From: Ectobius pallidus
Taxonomy: Eukaryota > Arthropoda > Insecta > Blattodea > Ectobiidae
Assembly (NCBI GenBank): GCA_964059195.1
Contig: CAXKWD010000010.1
Coordinates: forward strand, 496,001-560,000
Length of the DNA stretch: 64,000 bases
Direction: 5' to 3'
Shown here: positions 37,493 through 52,300 of the stretch, piece after piece
How positions within the stretch are numbered: the first letter of the stretch is position 1
Layout of the letters: every line of letters starts with the position of its first letter
Position numbers and translations under genes: made by a program
Notes under the pieces: model-generated
What the model saw: the letters and a program-made list of their open reading frames with translations, nothing else
Database searches by the model: none
What the model was told of the DNA's origin: nothing

Positions 37493-40400
37493 GATCAATT
37501 CATACAATGAAAATATCGGTGATATGCTAATGTCAAAACATGGGTTGTAAATTTTACTTTAATAGAAAGAATACTGTTGCCTAGCAATGTGTTTTAAAAC
37601 ACGAAAGTGTTTCCTAGCAATGCCATTTTAAAAAGGAAACTATTGCCTAGCAATGCCATCAAAAAGAACTGTTGCTTAGCAAAGTAATTTTAAACACAAT
37701 ATTGCTACCTATTATAAACTTTTAAATAATATACTGTTGCGTAGCAATGTCAATTTCAGACACAAAACTTTTACCTCTCAATGCATTTTTGAAAGTCGAA
37801 ACTTTTTCCTAGCAATGTAATTTTTAACGACAATTTGACTGCCTAACAATGTAATTTTTCTATCACGAAAGTTTTCCCTAGCCATGCCAGTCTAAAAAGA
37901 AACTGTAGCCTAGCAATGAAGTTTTAAAACACCTGACTGTTGCTTAGCAATGACATTTTGAACAAGAAACTGTAGCTTAGCAATGCCATCTCCAAATACG
38001 AATCTGTTGCCTAGCAATGTCATCTATAAGGAATAGTTTTCAATCCCTCAATGATCAATACATACAATGAAAATATCGGTGATATGCTAATGGCAAAACA
38101 TGGGTTGTAAATTTTACTTTAACAGAAAGAATACTGCTGCCTAGCAATTGGTTTTAAAACACAAAAGCGTTGCCTAGCAATGCCATTTTAAACCGGAAAC
38201 TGTTGCCTAGCAATGCCATCAAAAAGAACTGTTGCTTAGCGATGTAATTTTAAACACAATATTGCTACCTATTATAAACTTTTAAATAATATACTGTTGC
38301 GTAGAAATGTCAATTTCAGACACAAAACCTTTACTTTTCAATACATTTTTCAAAGTCGAAAGTTTTTCCTAGCAATGTAATTTTTAAAGACAATTTGACT
38401 GCTTAACAATGTAATTTTGCTATGACGAAAGTATTGCCTAGCCGTGCCAGTCTAAACCGGAAACTGTTGCCTAGCAATTAAGTTTCAAAACACCTGACTG
38501 TTGCTTAGCAATGACATTTTGAACAAGAAACTGTAGCTTAGCAATGCCATCTCCAAATACGAAACTGTTGCCTAGCAATGTCATCTATAAGGAATAGTTT
38601 TTAATCCTTCAATGATCAATACATACAATGAAAATATCGGTGATATGCTAATGTCAAAACATGGGTTGTAAATTTTACTTTAATAGAAAGAATACTGTTG
38701 CCTAGCAATGAGTTTTAAAACACGAAAGTGTTTCCTAGCAATGCCATTTTAAACCGGAAACTGTTGCCTAGCAATGTCATAAAAAAGAACTGTTCCTTAG
38801 CAATGTCATTTTTAAACACAATATTGCTTCGTATTATAAACTTTTAAAAAATATACTGTTGCGTAGCAATGTCAATTTCAGACACAAAACTTTTACCTTT
38901 CAATGCATTTTTGAAAGTCGAAACTTTTACATAGCAATGTAATTTTTAAAGACAATTTGACTGCCTAATAATGTAATTTTTCTATCACGAAAGTTTTCCC
39001 TAGCCATGCCAGTCTAAAAAGAAACTGTAGCCTAGCAATGAAGTTTTAAATCACCTGACTGTTGCTTAGCAATGACATTTTGAACAAGAAACTGTAGCTA
39101 AGCAATGCCATCTCCAAATACGAAACTGTTGCCTAGCAATGTCATCTATAAGGAATAGCCTTTAATCCCTCAATGATCAATACATACAATGAAAATATCG
39201 GTGATATGCTAATGGCAAAACATGGGTTGTAAATTTTGCTTTAATAGAAAGAATACTGTTGCCTAGCAATGAGTTTTAAAACCGGAAACTGTTGCCTAGC
39301 AATGCCATTTTAAACCGGAAACTGTTGCCTAGCAATGCCATCAAAAAGAACTGTTGCTTAGCAAAGTAATTTTAAACACAATATTGCTACCTATTATAAA
39401 CTTTTAAATAATATACTGTTGCGTAGCAATGTCAATTTCAGACACAAAACTTTTACCTTTCAATGCATTTTTGAAAGTCGAAACTTTTACATAGCAATGT
39501 AATTTTTAAAGACAATTTGACTGCCTAATAATGTAATTTTTCTATCACGAAAGTTTTCCCTAGCCATGCCAGTCTAAAAAGAAACTGTAGCCTAGCAATG
39601 AAGTTTTAAATCACCTGACTGTTGCTTAGCAATGACATTTTGAACAAGAAACTGTAGCTAAGCAATGCCATCTCCAAATACGAAACTGTTGCCTAGCAAT
39701 GTCATCTATAAGGAATAGTTTTTAAACCCTCAATGATCAATACATACAATGAAAATATCGGTAATATGCTAATGGCATAACAGGGGTTGTATATTTTTCT
39801 TTAATAGAAAGAATACTGTTGCCTAGCAATTAGTTTTAAAACACAAAAGCGTTGCCTAGCAATGCCATTTTAAACCGGAAACTGTTGCCTAGCAATGCCA
39901 TCAAAAAGAACTGTTGCTTAGCAATGTAATTTTAAACACAATATTGCTAACTATTATAAACTTTTAAATAATATACTGTTGCGTAGCAATGTCAATTTCA
40001 GACACAAAACCTTTAATTTTCAATACATTTTTCAAAGTCGCTACTTTTTCCAAGCAATGTAATTTTTAAAGACAATTTTCTGCTTAACAATGTAATTTTT
40101 CTATGACGAAAGTTTTTCCTATCCATGCCAGTCTAAAGCGGAAACTGTTGCCTAGCAATTCAGTTTTAAAACACCTGACTGTTGCTTAGCAATGACATTT
40201 TGAACAAGAAACTGTAGCTTAGCAATGCCATCTCCAAATACGAAACTGTTGCCTAGCAATGTCATCTATAAGGAATAGTTTTTAATCCCTCAATGATCAA
40301 TACATACAATGAAAATATCGGTGATAAGCTAATGGCAAAACATGGGTTGTAAATTTTGCTTTAATAGAAAGAATACTGTTGCCTAGCAATGAGTTTTAAA

Positions 40401-41416
40401 ACACGAAAGTGTTGCCTAGCAATGCCATTTTAAACCGAAAACTGTTGCCAAGCAATGTCATAAAAAAGAATTGTTGCTTAGTAATGTCATTTTTAAACAC
40501 AATATTGCTACCTATTATAAACTTTTAAAAAATATACTGTTGCGTAGCAATGTCAATATCAGACACAAAACGTTTACAATTCAATGCATTTTTCAATGTC
40601 GAAACTTTTTCCTAGCAATGTAATTTTTAAAGATAATTTAGCTGCCTAACAATGTAATTTTTCTATCACGAAAGGTTTGCCTAGCAATGCCAGTCTAAAC
40701 CGGAAACTGTTGCCTAGCAATTAAGTTTTAAAACACCTGACTGTTGCTTAGCAATGACATTTTGAACAAGAAACTGTAGCTTAGCAATGCCATCTCCAAA
40801 TACGAAACTGTTGCCTAGCAATGTCATCTATAAGGAATAGTTTTTAATCCTTCAATGATCAATACATACAATGAAAATATCGGTGATATGCAAATGTCAA
40901 AACATGGGTTGTAAATTTTACTTTAATAGAAAGAATACTGTTGCCTAGCAATGTGTTTTAAAACACGAAAGTGTTTCCTAGCAATGCCATTTTAAACCGG
41001 AAACTGTTGCCTAGCAATGCCATCAAAAAGAACTGTTGCTTAGCAAAGTAATTTTAAACACAATATTGCTACCTATTATAAACTTTTAATTAATATACTG
41101 TTGCGTAGCAATGTCAATTTCAGACACAAAACTTTTACCTCTCAATGCATTTTTGAAAGTCGAAACTTTTACATAGCAATGTAATTTTTAAAGACAATTT
41201 GACTGCCTAATAATGTAATTTTTCTATCACGAAAGTTTTCCCTAGCCATGCCAGTCTAAAAAGAAACTGTAGCCTAGCAATGAAGTTTTAAATCACCTGA
41301 CTGTTGCTTAGCAATGACATTTTGAACAAGAAACTGTAGCTAAGCAATGCCATCTCCAAATACGAAACTGTTGCCTAGCAATGTCATCTATAAGGAATAG
41401 TTTTTAAACCCTCAAT
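37493..41416. repeat. Mixed monomers between the transposon and HOR-C
   Basis: Anchors 37493, 38053, 38614, 39175, 39735, 40295 and 40857 in several monomer types. The monomer at 38053-38613 closely resembles 1348-1908, about 36.7 kb away, including the unusual GTAGAAATGTC. The last three monomers (39735-41416) are a 3-monomer version of the 4-monomer tail of HOR-C: 39735 and 40295 match 47095 and 47655, while 40857 matches 48771, so the monomer equivalent to 48210 is absent. The switch lies near 40700-40730. No gene is seen. Confidence 0.8.
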
Positions 41417-44400
41417 GATCAATACATACAATGAAAATATCGGTGATATGCTAATGGCATAACAGGGGTTGTATATTTTTCTTTAATAGAAAGAATACTG
41501 TTGCCTAGCAATTAGTTTTAAAACACAAAAGCGTTGCCTAGCAATGCCATTTTAAACCGGAAACTATTGCCTAGCAATGCCATCAAAAAGAACTGTTGCT
41601 TAGCAATGTAATTTTAAACACAATATTGCTACCTATTATAAACTTTTAAATAATATACTGTTGCGTAGCAATGTCATTTTCAGACACAAAACTTTTACCT
41701 TTCAATGCATTTTTGATAGTCGAAACTTTTTCCTAGCAATGTAATTTTTAAAGACAATTTGACTGCCTAACAATGTAATTTTTCTATCACGAAAGTTTTC
41801 CCTAGCCATGCCAGTCTAAAAAGAAACTGTAGCCTAGCAATGAAGTTTTAAAACACCTGACTGTTGCTTAGCAATGACATTTTGAACAAGAAACTGTAGC
41901 TTAGCAATGCCATCTCCAAATACGAAACTGTTGCCTAGCAATGTCATCTATAAGGAATAGTTTTTAATCCTTCAATGATCAATACATACAATGAAAATAT
42001 CGGTGATATGCTAATGGCATAACAGGGGTTGTATATTTTTCTTTAATAGAAAGAATACTGTTGCCTAGCAATGAGTTTTAAAACACGAAAATGTTGCCTA
42101 GCAATGCCATTTTAAACCCGAGACTGTTGCCTAGCATTGCCATCAAAGAGAACTGTTGCTTAGCAAAGTAATTTTAAACACAATATTGCTACCTATTATA
42201 AACTTTTAAATAATATACTGTTGCGTAGCAATGTCAATTTCAGACACAAAACTTTTACCTTTCAATGCATTTTTCAAAGTCGAAACTTTTTCCTAGCAAT
42301 GTAATTTTTAAAGACAATTTGACTGCCTATAAATGTAATTTTTCTATCACGAAAGTTTTCCCTAGCCATGCCAGTCTAAAAAGAAACTGTAGCCTAGCAA
42401 TGAAGTTTTAAAACACCTGACTGTTGCTTAGCAATGACATTTTGAACAAGAAACTGTAGCTTAGCAATGCCATCTCCAAATACGAAACTGTTGCCTAGCA
42501 ATATCTTCTATAAGGAAAAGTTTTTAATCCTTCAATGATCAATACATACAATGAAAATATCGGTGATATGCTAATGTCAAAACATGGGTTGTAAATTTTA
42601 CTTTAATAGAAAGAATACTCTTGCCTAGCAATGAGTTTTAAAACACGAAAGTGTTTCCTAGCAATGCCATTTTAAACCGGAAACTGTTGCCTAGCAATGT
42701 CATAAAAAAGAACTGTTCCTTAGCAATGTCATTTTTAAACACAATATTGCTTCGTATTATAAACTTTTAAAAAATATACTGTTGCGTAGCAATGTCAATT
42801 TCAGACACAAAACTTTTACCTTTCAATGCATTTTTGAAAGTCGAAACTTTTACATAGCAATGTAATTTTTAAAGACAATTTGACTGCCTAATAATGTAAT
42901 TTTTCTATCACGAAAGTTTTCCCTAGCCATGCCAGTCTAAAAAGAAACTGTAGCCTAGCAATGAAGTTTTAAATCACCTGACTGTTGCTTAGCAATGACA
43001 TTTTGAACAAGAAACTGTAGCTAAGCAATGCCATCTCCAAATACGAAACTGTTGCCTAGCAATGTCATCTATAAGGAATAGCCTTTAATCCCTCAATGAT
43101 CAATACATACAATGAAAATATCGGTGATATGCTAATGGCAAAACATGGGTTGTAAATTTTGCTTTAATAGAAAGAATACTGTTGCCTAGCAATGAGTTTT
43201 AAAACACGAAAGTGTTGACTAGCAATGCCATTTTTAACCGAAAACTGTTGCCAAGCAATGTCATAAAAAAGAACTGTTGCTTAGTAATGTCATTTTTAAA
43301 CACAATATTGCTACCTATTATAAACTTGTAAAAAATATACTGTTGCGTAGCAATGTCAATATCAGACACAAAACTTTTACCATTCAATGCATTTTTCAAA
43401 GTCGAAACTTTTTCCTAGCAATGTAATTTTTAAAGACAATTTGGCTGCTTAACAATGTAATTTTGCTATGACGAAAGTATTGCCTAGCCGTGCCAGTCTA
43501 AACCGGAAACTGTTGCCTAGCAATTAAGTTTTAAAACACCTGACTGTTGCTTAGCAATGACATTTTGAACAAGAAACTGTAGCTTAGCAATGCCATCTCC
43601 AAATACGAAACTGTTGCCTAGCAATGTCATCTATAAGGAATAGTTTTTAATCCATCAATGATCAATACATACAATGAAAATATCGGTGATATGCTAATGG
43701 CAAATATGGGTTGTAAATTTTGCATTAATAGAAAGAATACTGTTGCCTAGCAATGAGATTTAAAACAGGAAAGTGTTGCCTAGGAATGCCATTTTAAACC
43801 GGAAACTGTTGCCTAGCAATGCCATTTTAAACCGGAAACTGTTGCCTAGCAATGCCATCAAAAAGAACTGTTGCTTAGCAAAGTAATTTTAAACACAATA
43901 TTGCTACCTATTATAAACTTTTAAATAATATACTGTTGCGTAGCAATGTCAATTTCAGACACAAAACTTTTACGTTTTTTTCCATGCATTTTTGAAAGTC
44001 GAAACTTTTACATAGCAATGTAATTTTTAAAGACAATTTGACTGCCTAATAATGTAATTTTTCTATCACGAAAGTTTTCCCTAGCCATGCCAGTCTAAAA
44101 AGAAACTGTAGCCTAGCAATGAAGTTTTAAATCACCTGACTGTTGCTTAGCAATGACATTTTGAACAAGAAACTGTAGCTAAGCAATGCCATCTCCAAAT
44201 ACGAAACTGTTGCCTAGCAATGTCATCTATAAGGAATAGTTTTTAAACCCTCAATGATCAATACATACAATGAAAATATCGGTAATATGCTAATGGCATA
44301 ACAGGGGTTGTATATTTTTCTTTAATAGAAAGAATACTGTTGCCTAGCAATTAGTTTTAAAACACAAAAGCGTTGCCTAGCAATGCCATTTTAAACCGGA

Positions 44401-47400
44401 AACTATTGCCTAGCAATGCCATCAAAAAGAACTGTTGCTTAGCAATGTAATTTTAAACACAATATTGCTACCTATTATAAACTTTTAAATAATATACTGT
44501 TGCGTAGCAATGTCATTTTCAGACACAAAACTTTTACCTTTCAATGCATTTTTGATAGTCGAAACTTTTTCCTAGCAATGTAATTTTTAAAGACAATTTG
44601 ACTGCCTAACAATGTAATTTTTCTATCACGAAAGTTTTCCCTAGCCATGCCAGTCTAAATAGAAACTGTAGCCTAGCAATGAAGTTTTAAAACACCTGAC
44701 TGTTGCTTAGCAATGACATTTTGAACAAGAAACTGTAGCTTAGCAATGCCATCTCCAAATACGAAACTGTTGCCTAGCAATGTCATCTATAAGGAATAGT
44801 TTTTAATCCTTCAATGATCAATACATACAATGAAAATATCGGTGATATGCTAATGGCATAACAGGGGTTGTATATTTTTCTTTAATAGAAAGAATACTGT
44901 TGCCTAGCAATGAGTTTTAAAACACGAAAATGTTGCCTAGCAATGCCATTTTAAACCCGAGACTGTTGCCTAGCATTGCCATCAAAGAGAACTGTTGCTT
45001 AGCAAAGTAATTTTAAACACAATATTGCTACCTATTATAAACTTTTAAATAATATACTGTTGCGTAGCAATGTCAATTTCAGACACAAAACTTTTACCTT
45101 TCAATGCATTTTTCAAAGTCGAAACTTTTTCCTAGCAATGTGATTTTTAAAGACAATTTGACTGCCTATAAATGTAATTTTTCTATCACGAAAGTTTTCC
45201 CTAGCCATGCCAGTCTAAAAAGAAACTGTAGCCTAGCAATGAAGTTTTAAAACACCTGACTGTTGCTTAGCAATGACATTTTGAACAAGAAACTGTAGCT
45301 TAGCAATGCCATCTCCAAATACGAAACTGTTGCCTAGCAATATCTTCTATAAGGAAAAGTTTTTAATCCTTCAATGATCAATACATACAATGAAAATATC
45401 GGTGATATGCTAATGTCAAAACATGGGTTGTAAATTTTACTTTAATAGAAAGAATACTGTTGCCTAGCAATGAGTTTTAAAACACGAAAGTGTTTCCTAG
45501 CAATGCCATTTTAAACCGGAAACTGTTGCCTAGCAATGTCATAAAAAAGAACTGTTCCTTAGCAATGTCATTTTTAAACACAATATTGCTTCGTATTATA
45601 AACTTTTAAAAAATATACTGTTGCGTAGCAATGTCAATTTCAGACACAAAACTTTTACCTTTCAATGCATTTTTGAAAGTCGAAACTTTTACATAGCAAT
45701 GTAATTTTTAAAGACAATTTGACTGCCTAATAATGTAATTTTTCTATCACGAAAGTTTTCCCTAGCCATGCCAGTCTAAAAAGAAACTGTAGCCTAGCAA
45801 TGAAGTTTTAAATCACCTGACTGTTGCTTAGCAATGACATTTTGAACAAGAAACTGTAGCTAAGCAATGCCATCTCCAAATACGAAACTGTTGCCTAGCA
45901 ATGTCATCTATAAGGAATAGCCTTTAATCCCTCAATGATCAATACATACAATGAAAATATCGGTGATATGCTAATGGCAAAACATGGGTTGTAAATTTTG
46001 CTTTAATAGAAAGAATACTGTTGCCTAGCAATGAGTTTTAAAACACGAAAGTGTTGACTAGCAATGCCATTTTTAACCGAAAACTGTTGCCAAGCAATGT
46101 CATAAAAAAGAACTGTTGCTTAGTAATGTCATTTTTAAACACAATATTGCTACCTATTATAAACTTGTAAAAAATATACTGTTGCGTAGCAATGTCAATA
46201 TCAGACACAAAACTTTTACCATTCAATGCATTTTTCAAAGTCGAAACTTTTTCCTAGCAATGTAATTTTTAAAGACAATTTGGCTGCTTAACAATGTAAT
46301 TTTGCTATGACGAAAGTATTGCCTAGCCGTGCCAGTCTAAACCGGAAACTGTTGCCTAGCAATTAAGTTTTAAAACACCTGACTGTTGCTTAGCAATGAC
46401 ATTTTGAACAAGAAACTGTAGCTTAGCAATGCCATCTCCAAATACGAAACTGTTGCCTAGCAATGTCATCTATAAGGAATAGTTTTTAATCCATCAATGA
46501 TCAATACATACAATGAAAATATCGGTGATATGCTAATGGCAAATATGGGTTGTAAATTTTGCATTAATAGAAAGAATACTGTTGCCTAGCAATGAGATTT
46601 AAAACAGGAAAGTGTTGCCTAGGAATGCCATTTTAAACCGGAAACTGTTGCCTAGCAATGCCATTTTAAACCGGAAACTGTTGCCTAGCAATGCCATCAA
46701 AAAGAACTGTTGCTTAGCAAAGTAATTTTAAACACAATATTGCTACCTATTATAAACTTTTAAATAATATACTGTTGCGTAGCAATGTCAATTTCAGACA
46801 CAAAACTTTTACGTTTTTTTCCATGCATTTTTGAAAGTCGAAACTTTTACATAGCAATGTAATTTTTAAAGACAATTTGACTGCCTAATAATGTAATTTT
46901 TCTATCACGAAAGTTTTCCCTAGCCATGCCAGTATAAAAAGAAACTGTAGCCTAGCAATGAAGTTTTAAATCACCTGACTGTTGCTTAGCAATGACATTT
47001 TGAACAAGAAACTGTAGCTAAGCAATGCCATCTCCAAATACGAAACTGTTGCCTAGCAATGTCATCTATAAGGAATAGTTTTTAAACCCTCAATGATCAA
47101 TACATACAATGAAAATATCGGTAATATGCTAATGGCATAACAGGGGTTGTATATTTTTCTTTAATAGAAAGAATACTGTTGCCTAGCAATTAGTTTTAAA
47201 ACACAAAAGCGTTGCCTAGCAATGCCATTTTAAACCGGAAACTGTTGCCTAGCAATGCCATCAAAAAGAACTGTTGCTTAGCAATGTAATTTTAAACACA
47301 ATATTGCTACCTATTATAAACTTTTAAATAATATACTGTTGCGTAGCAATGTCAATTTCAGACACAAAACCTTTAATTTTCAATACATTTTTCAAAGTCG

Positions 47401-49330
47401 CTACTTTTTCCAAGCAATGTAATTTTTAAAGACAATTTTCTGCTTAACAATGTAATTTTTCTATGACGAAAGTTTTTCCTATCCATGCCAGTCTAAAGCG
47501 GAAACTGTTGCCTAGCAATTCAGTTTTAAAACACCTGACTGTTGCTTAGCAATGACATTTTGAACAAGAAACTGTAGCTTAGCAATGCCATCTCCAAATA
47601 CGAAACTGTTGCCTAGCAATGTCATCTATAAGGAATAGTTTTTAATCCCTCAATGATCAATACATACAATGAAAATATCGGTGATAAGCTAATGGCAAAA
47701 CATGGGTTGTAAATTTTGCTTTAATAGAAAGAATACTGTTGCCTAGCAATGAGTTTTAAAACACGAAAGTGTTGCCTAGCAATGCCATTTTAAACCGAAA
47801 ACTGTTGCCAAGCAATGTCATAAAAAAGAATTGTTGCTTAGTAATGTCATTTTTAAACACAATATTGCTACCTATTATAAACTTTTAAAAAATATACTGT
47901 TGCGTAGCAATGTCAATATCAGACACAAAACGTTTACAATTCAATGCATTTTTCAATGTCGAAACTTTTTCCTAGCAATGTAATTTTTAAAGATAATTTA
48001 GCTGCCTAACAATGTAATTTTTCTATCACGAAAGGTTTGCCTAGCAATGCCAGTCTAAACCGGAAACTGTTGCCTAGCAATTAAGTTTTAAAACAGCTGA
48101 CTCTTGCTTAGCAATGACATTTTGAACTGTAGCTTAGCAATGCCATCTCCAAATAAGAAACTGTTGCCTAGCAATATCTTCTATAAGGAAAAGTTTTTAA
48201 TCCTTCAATGATCAATACATACAATGAAAATATCGGTGATATGCTAATGTCAAAACATGGGTTGTAAATTTTACTTTAACAGAAAGAATACTGCTGGCTA
48301 GCAATTAGTTTTAAAACACAAAAGCGTTGCCTAGCAATGCCATTTTAAACCGGAAACTGTTGCCTAGCAATGCCATCAAAAAGAACTGTTGCCTAGCAAT
48401 GTAATTTTAAACACAATATTGCTACCTATTATAAACTTTTAAATAATATACTGTTGCGTAGGAATGTCAATTTCAGACACAAAACCTTTACTTTACAATA
48501 CATTTTTCAAAGTCGAAACTTTTTCCAAGCAATGTAATTTTTAAAGACAATTTGGCTGCTTAACAATGTAATTTTGCTATGACGAAAGTTTTGCCTAGCC
48601 GTGCCAGTCTAAACCGGAAACTGTTGCCTAGCAATTAAGTTTTAAAACACCTGACTGTTGCTTAGCAATGACATTTTGAACAAGAAACTGTAGCTTAGCA
48701 ATGCCATCTCCAAATACGAAACTGTTGCCTAGCAATGTCATCTATAAGGAATAGTTTTTAATCCTTCAATGATCAATACATACAATGAAAATATCGGTGA
48801 TATGCAAATGTCAAAACATGGGTTGTAAATTTTACTTTAATAGAAAGAATACTGTTGCCTAGCAATGTGTTTTAAAACACGAAAGTGTTTCCTAGCAATG
48901 CCATTTTAAACCGGAAACTGTTGCCTAGCAATGCCATCAAAAAGAACTGTTGCTTAGCAAAGTAATTTTAAACACAATATTGCTACCTATTATAAACTTT
49001 TAATTAATATACTGTTGCGTAGCAATGTCAATTTCAGACACAAAACTTTTACCTCTCAATGCATTTTTGAAAGTCGAAACTTTTACATAGCAATGTAATT
49101 TTTAAAGACAATTTGACTGCCTAATAATGTAATTTTTCTATCACGAAAGTTTTCCCTAGCCATGCCAGTCTAAAAAGAAACTGTAGCCTAGCAATGAAGT
49201 TTTAAATCACCTGACTGTTGCTTAGCAATGACATTTTGAACAAGAAACTGTAGCTAAGCAATGCCATCTCCAAATACGAAACTGTTGCCTAGCAATGTCA
49301 TCTATAAGGAATAGTTTTTAAACCCTCAAT
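41417..49330. repeat. HOR-C copy 1 (7,914 bp, 14 monomers as 5+5+4)
   Basis: Anchors 41417, 41977, 42537, 43098, 43660 form a five-monomer block (2,839 bp) that repeats as 44256, 44816, 45376, 45937, 46499. A four-monomer block follows (47095, 47655, 48210, 48771), and the whole repeats at +7,914 bp. Edges between types inside monomers are approximate; the phase chosen here starts at a linker anchor. No gene is seen. Confidence 0.9.
43660..44255. repeat. 596-bp monomer with one extra subrepeat (HOR-C)
   Basis: This monomer carries a duplicated 33-bp subrepeat: the CATTTTAAACCGG tail and its GTTGCCTAGCAATG core appear twice in a row at about 43790-43850. It also has 3 extra bases in ACGTTTTTTTCCATG (about 43972). 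The same 596-bp form occurs at 46499-47094, 51574-52169 and 54413-55008. At 59488-60080 the monomer is 593 bp, with the extra subrepeat but without the 3-bp change. Confidence 0.85.
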
Positions 49331-52300
49331 GATCAATACATACAATGAAAATATCGGTGATATGCTAATGGCATAACAGGGGTTGTATATTTTTCTTTAA
49401 TAGAAAGAATACTGTTGCCTAGCAATTAGTTTTAAAACACAAAAGCGTTGCCTAGCAATGCCATTTTAAACCGGAAACTATTGCCTAGCAATGCCATCAA
49501 AAAGAACTGTTGCTTAGCAATGTAATTTTAAACACAATATTGCTACCTATTATAAACTTTTAAATAATATACTGTTGCGTAGCAATGTCATTTTCAGACA
49601 CAAAACTTTTACCTTTCAATACATTTTTGATAGTCAAAACTTTTTCCTAGCAATGTAATTTTTAAAGACAATTTGACTGCTTAACAATGTAATTTTTCTA
49701 TCACGAAAGTTTTCCCTAGCCATGCCAGTCTAAAAAGAAACTGTAGCCTAGCAATGAAGTTTTAAAACACCTGACTGTTGCTTAGCAATGACATTTTGAA
49801 CAAGAAACTGTAGCTTAGCAATGCCATCTCCAAATACGAAACTGTTGCCTAGCAATGTCATCTATAAGGAATAGTTTTTAATCCTTCAATGATCAATACA
49901 TACAATGAAAATATCGGTGATATGCTAATGGCATAACAGGGGTTGTATATTTTTCTTTAATAGAAAGAATACTGTTGCCTAGCAATGAGTTTTAAAACAC
50001 GAAAATGTTGCCTAGCAATGCCACTTTAAACCCGAGACTGTTGCCTAGCATTGCCATCAAAGAGAACTGTTGCTTAGCAAAGTAATTTTAAACACAATAT
50101 TGCTACCTATTATAAACTTTTAAATAATATACTGTTGCGTAGCAATGTCAATTTCAGACACAAAACTTTTACCTTTCAATGCATTTTTCAAAGTCGAAAC
50201 TTTTTCCTAGCAATGTAATTTTTAAAGACAATTTGACTGCCTATAAATGTAATTTTTCTATCACGAAAGTTTTCCCTAGCCATGCCAGTCTAAAAAGAAA
50301 CTGTAGCCTAGCAATGAAGTTTTAAAACACCTGACTGTTGCTTAGCAATGACATTTTGAACAAGAAACTGTAGCTTAGCAATGCCATCTCCAAATACGAA
50401 ACTGTTGCCTAGCAATATCTTCTATAAGGAAAAGTTTTTAATCCTTCAATGATCAATACATACAATGAAAATATCGGTGATATGCTAATGTCAAAACATG
50501 GGTTGTAAATTTTACTTTAATAGAAAGAATACTGTTGCCTAGCAATGAGTTTTAAAACACGAAAGTGTTTCCTAGCAATGCCATTTTAAACCGGAAACTG
50601 TTGCCTAGCAATGTCATAAAAAAGAACTGTTCCTTAGCAATGTCATTTTTAAACACAATATTGCTTCGTATTATAAACTTTTAAAAAATATACTGTTGCG
50701 TAGCAATGTCAATTTCAGACACAAAACTTTTACCTTTCAATGCATTTTTGAAAGTCGAAACTTTTACATAGCAATGTAATTTTTAAAGACAATTTGACTG
50801 CCTAATAATGTAATTTTTCTATCACGAAAGTTTTCCCTAGCCATGCCAGTCTAAAAAGAAACTGTAGCCTAGCAATGAAGTTTTAAATCACCTGACTGTT
50901 GCTTAGCAATGACATTTTGAACAAGAAACTGTAGCTAAGCAATGCCATCTCCAAATACGAAACTGTTGCCTAGCAATGTCATCTATAAGGAATAGCCTTT
51001 AATCCCTCAATGATCAATACATACAATGAAAATATCGGTGATATGCTAATGGCAAAACATGGGTTGTAAATTTTGCTTTAATAGAAAGAATACTGTTGCC
51101 TAGCAATGAGTTTTAAAACACGAAAGTGTTGACTAGCAATGCCATTTTTAACCGAAAACTGTTGCCAAGCAATGTCATAAAAAAGAACTGTTGCTTAGTA
51201 ATGTCATTTTTAAACACAATATTGCTACCTATTATAAACTTGTAAAAAATATACTGTTGCGTAGCAATGTCAATATCAGACACAAAACTTTTACCATTCA
51301 ATGCATTTTTCAAAGTCGAAACTTTTTCCTAGCAATGTAATTTTTAAAGACAATTTGGCTGCTTAACAATGTAATTTTGCTATGACGAAAGTATTGCCTA
51401 GCCGTGCCAGTCTAAACCGGAAACTGTTGCCTAGCAATTAAGTTTTAAAACACCTGACTGTTGCTTAGCAATGACATTTTGAACAAGAAACTGTAGCTTA
51501 GCAATGCCATCTCCAAATACGAAACTGTTGCCTAGCAATGTCATCTATAAGGAATAGTTTTTAATCCATCAATGATCAATACATACAATGAAAATATCGG
51601 TGATATGCTAATGGCAAATATGGGTTGTAAATTTTGCATTAATAGAAAGAATACTGTTGCCTAGCAATGAGATTTAAAACAGGAAAGTGTTGCCTAGGAA
51701 TGCCATTTTAAACCGGAAACTGTTGCCTAGCAATGCCATTTTAAACCGGAAACTGTTGCCTAGCAATGCCATCAAAAAGAACTGTTGCTTAGCAAAGTAA
51801 TTTTAAACACAATATTGCTACCTATTATAAACTTTTAAATAATATACTGTTGCGTAGCAATGTCAATTTCAGACACAAAACTTTTACGTTTTTTTCCATG
51901 CATTTTTGAAAGTCGAAACTTTTACATAGCAATGTAATTTTTAAAGACAATTTGACTGCCTAATAATGTAATTTTTCTATCACGAAAGTTTTCCCTAGCC
52001 ATGCCAGTCTAAAAAGAAACTGTAGCCTAGCAATGAAGTTTTAAATCACCTGACTGTTGCTTAGCAATGACATTTTGAACAAGAAACTGTAGCTAAGCAA
52101 TGCCATCTCCAAATACGAAACTGTTGCCTAGCAATGTCATCTATAAGGAATAGTTTTTAAACCCTCAATGATCAATACATACAATGAAAATATCGGTAAT
52201 ATGCTAATGGCATAACAGGGGTTGTATATTTTTCTTTAATAGAAAGAATACTGTTGCCTAGCAATTAGTTTTAAAACACAAAAGCGTTGCCTAGCAATGC

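Noticed and set aside
43199..43399. 63-67-codon open frames on the minus strand (43199, 46038, 51113, 53952, 59027, and 13481, 14142, 15164 with their copies)
   Set aside because: Same reason: chance frames across subrepeats, copied with HOR-A and HOR-C. No homology is recognisable.
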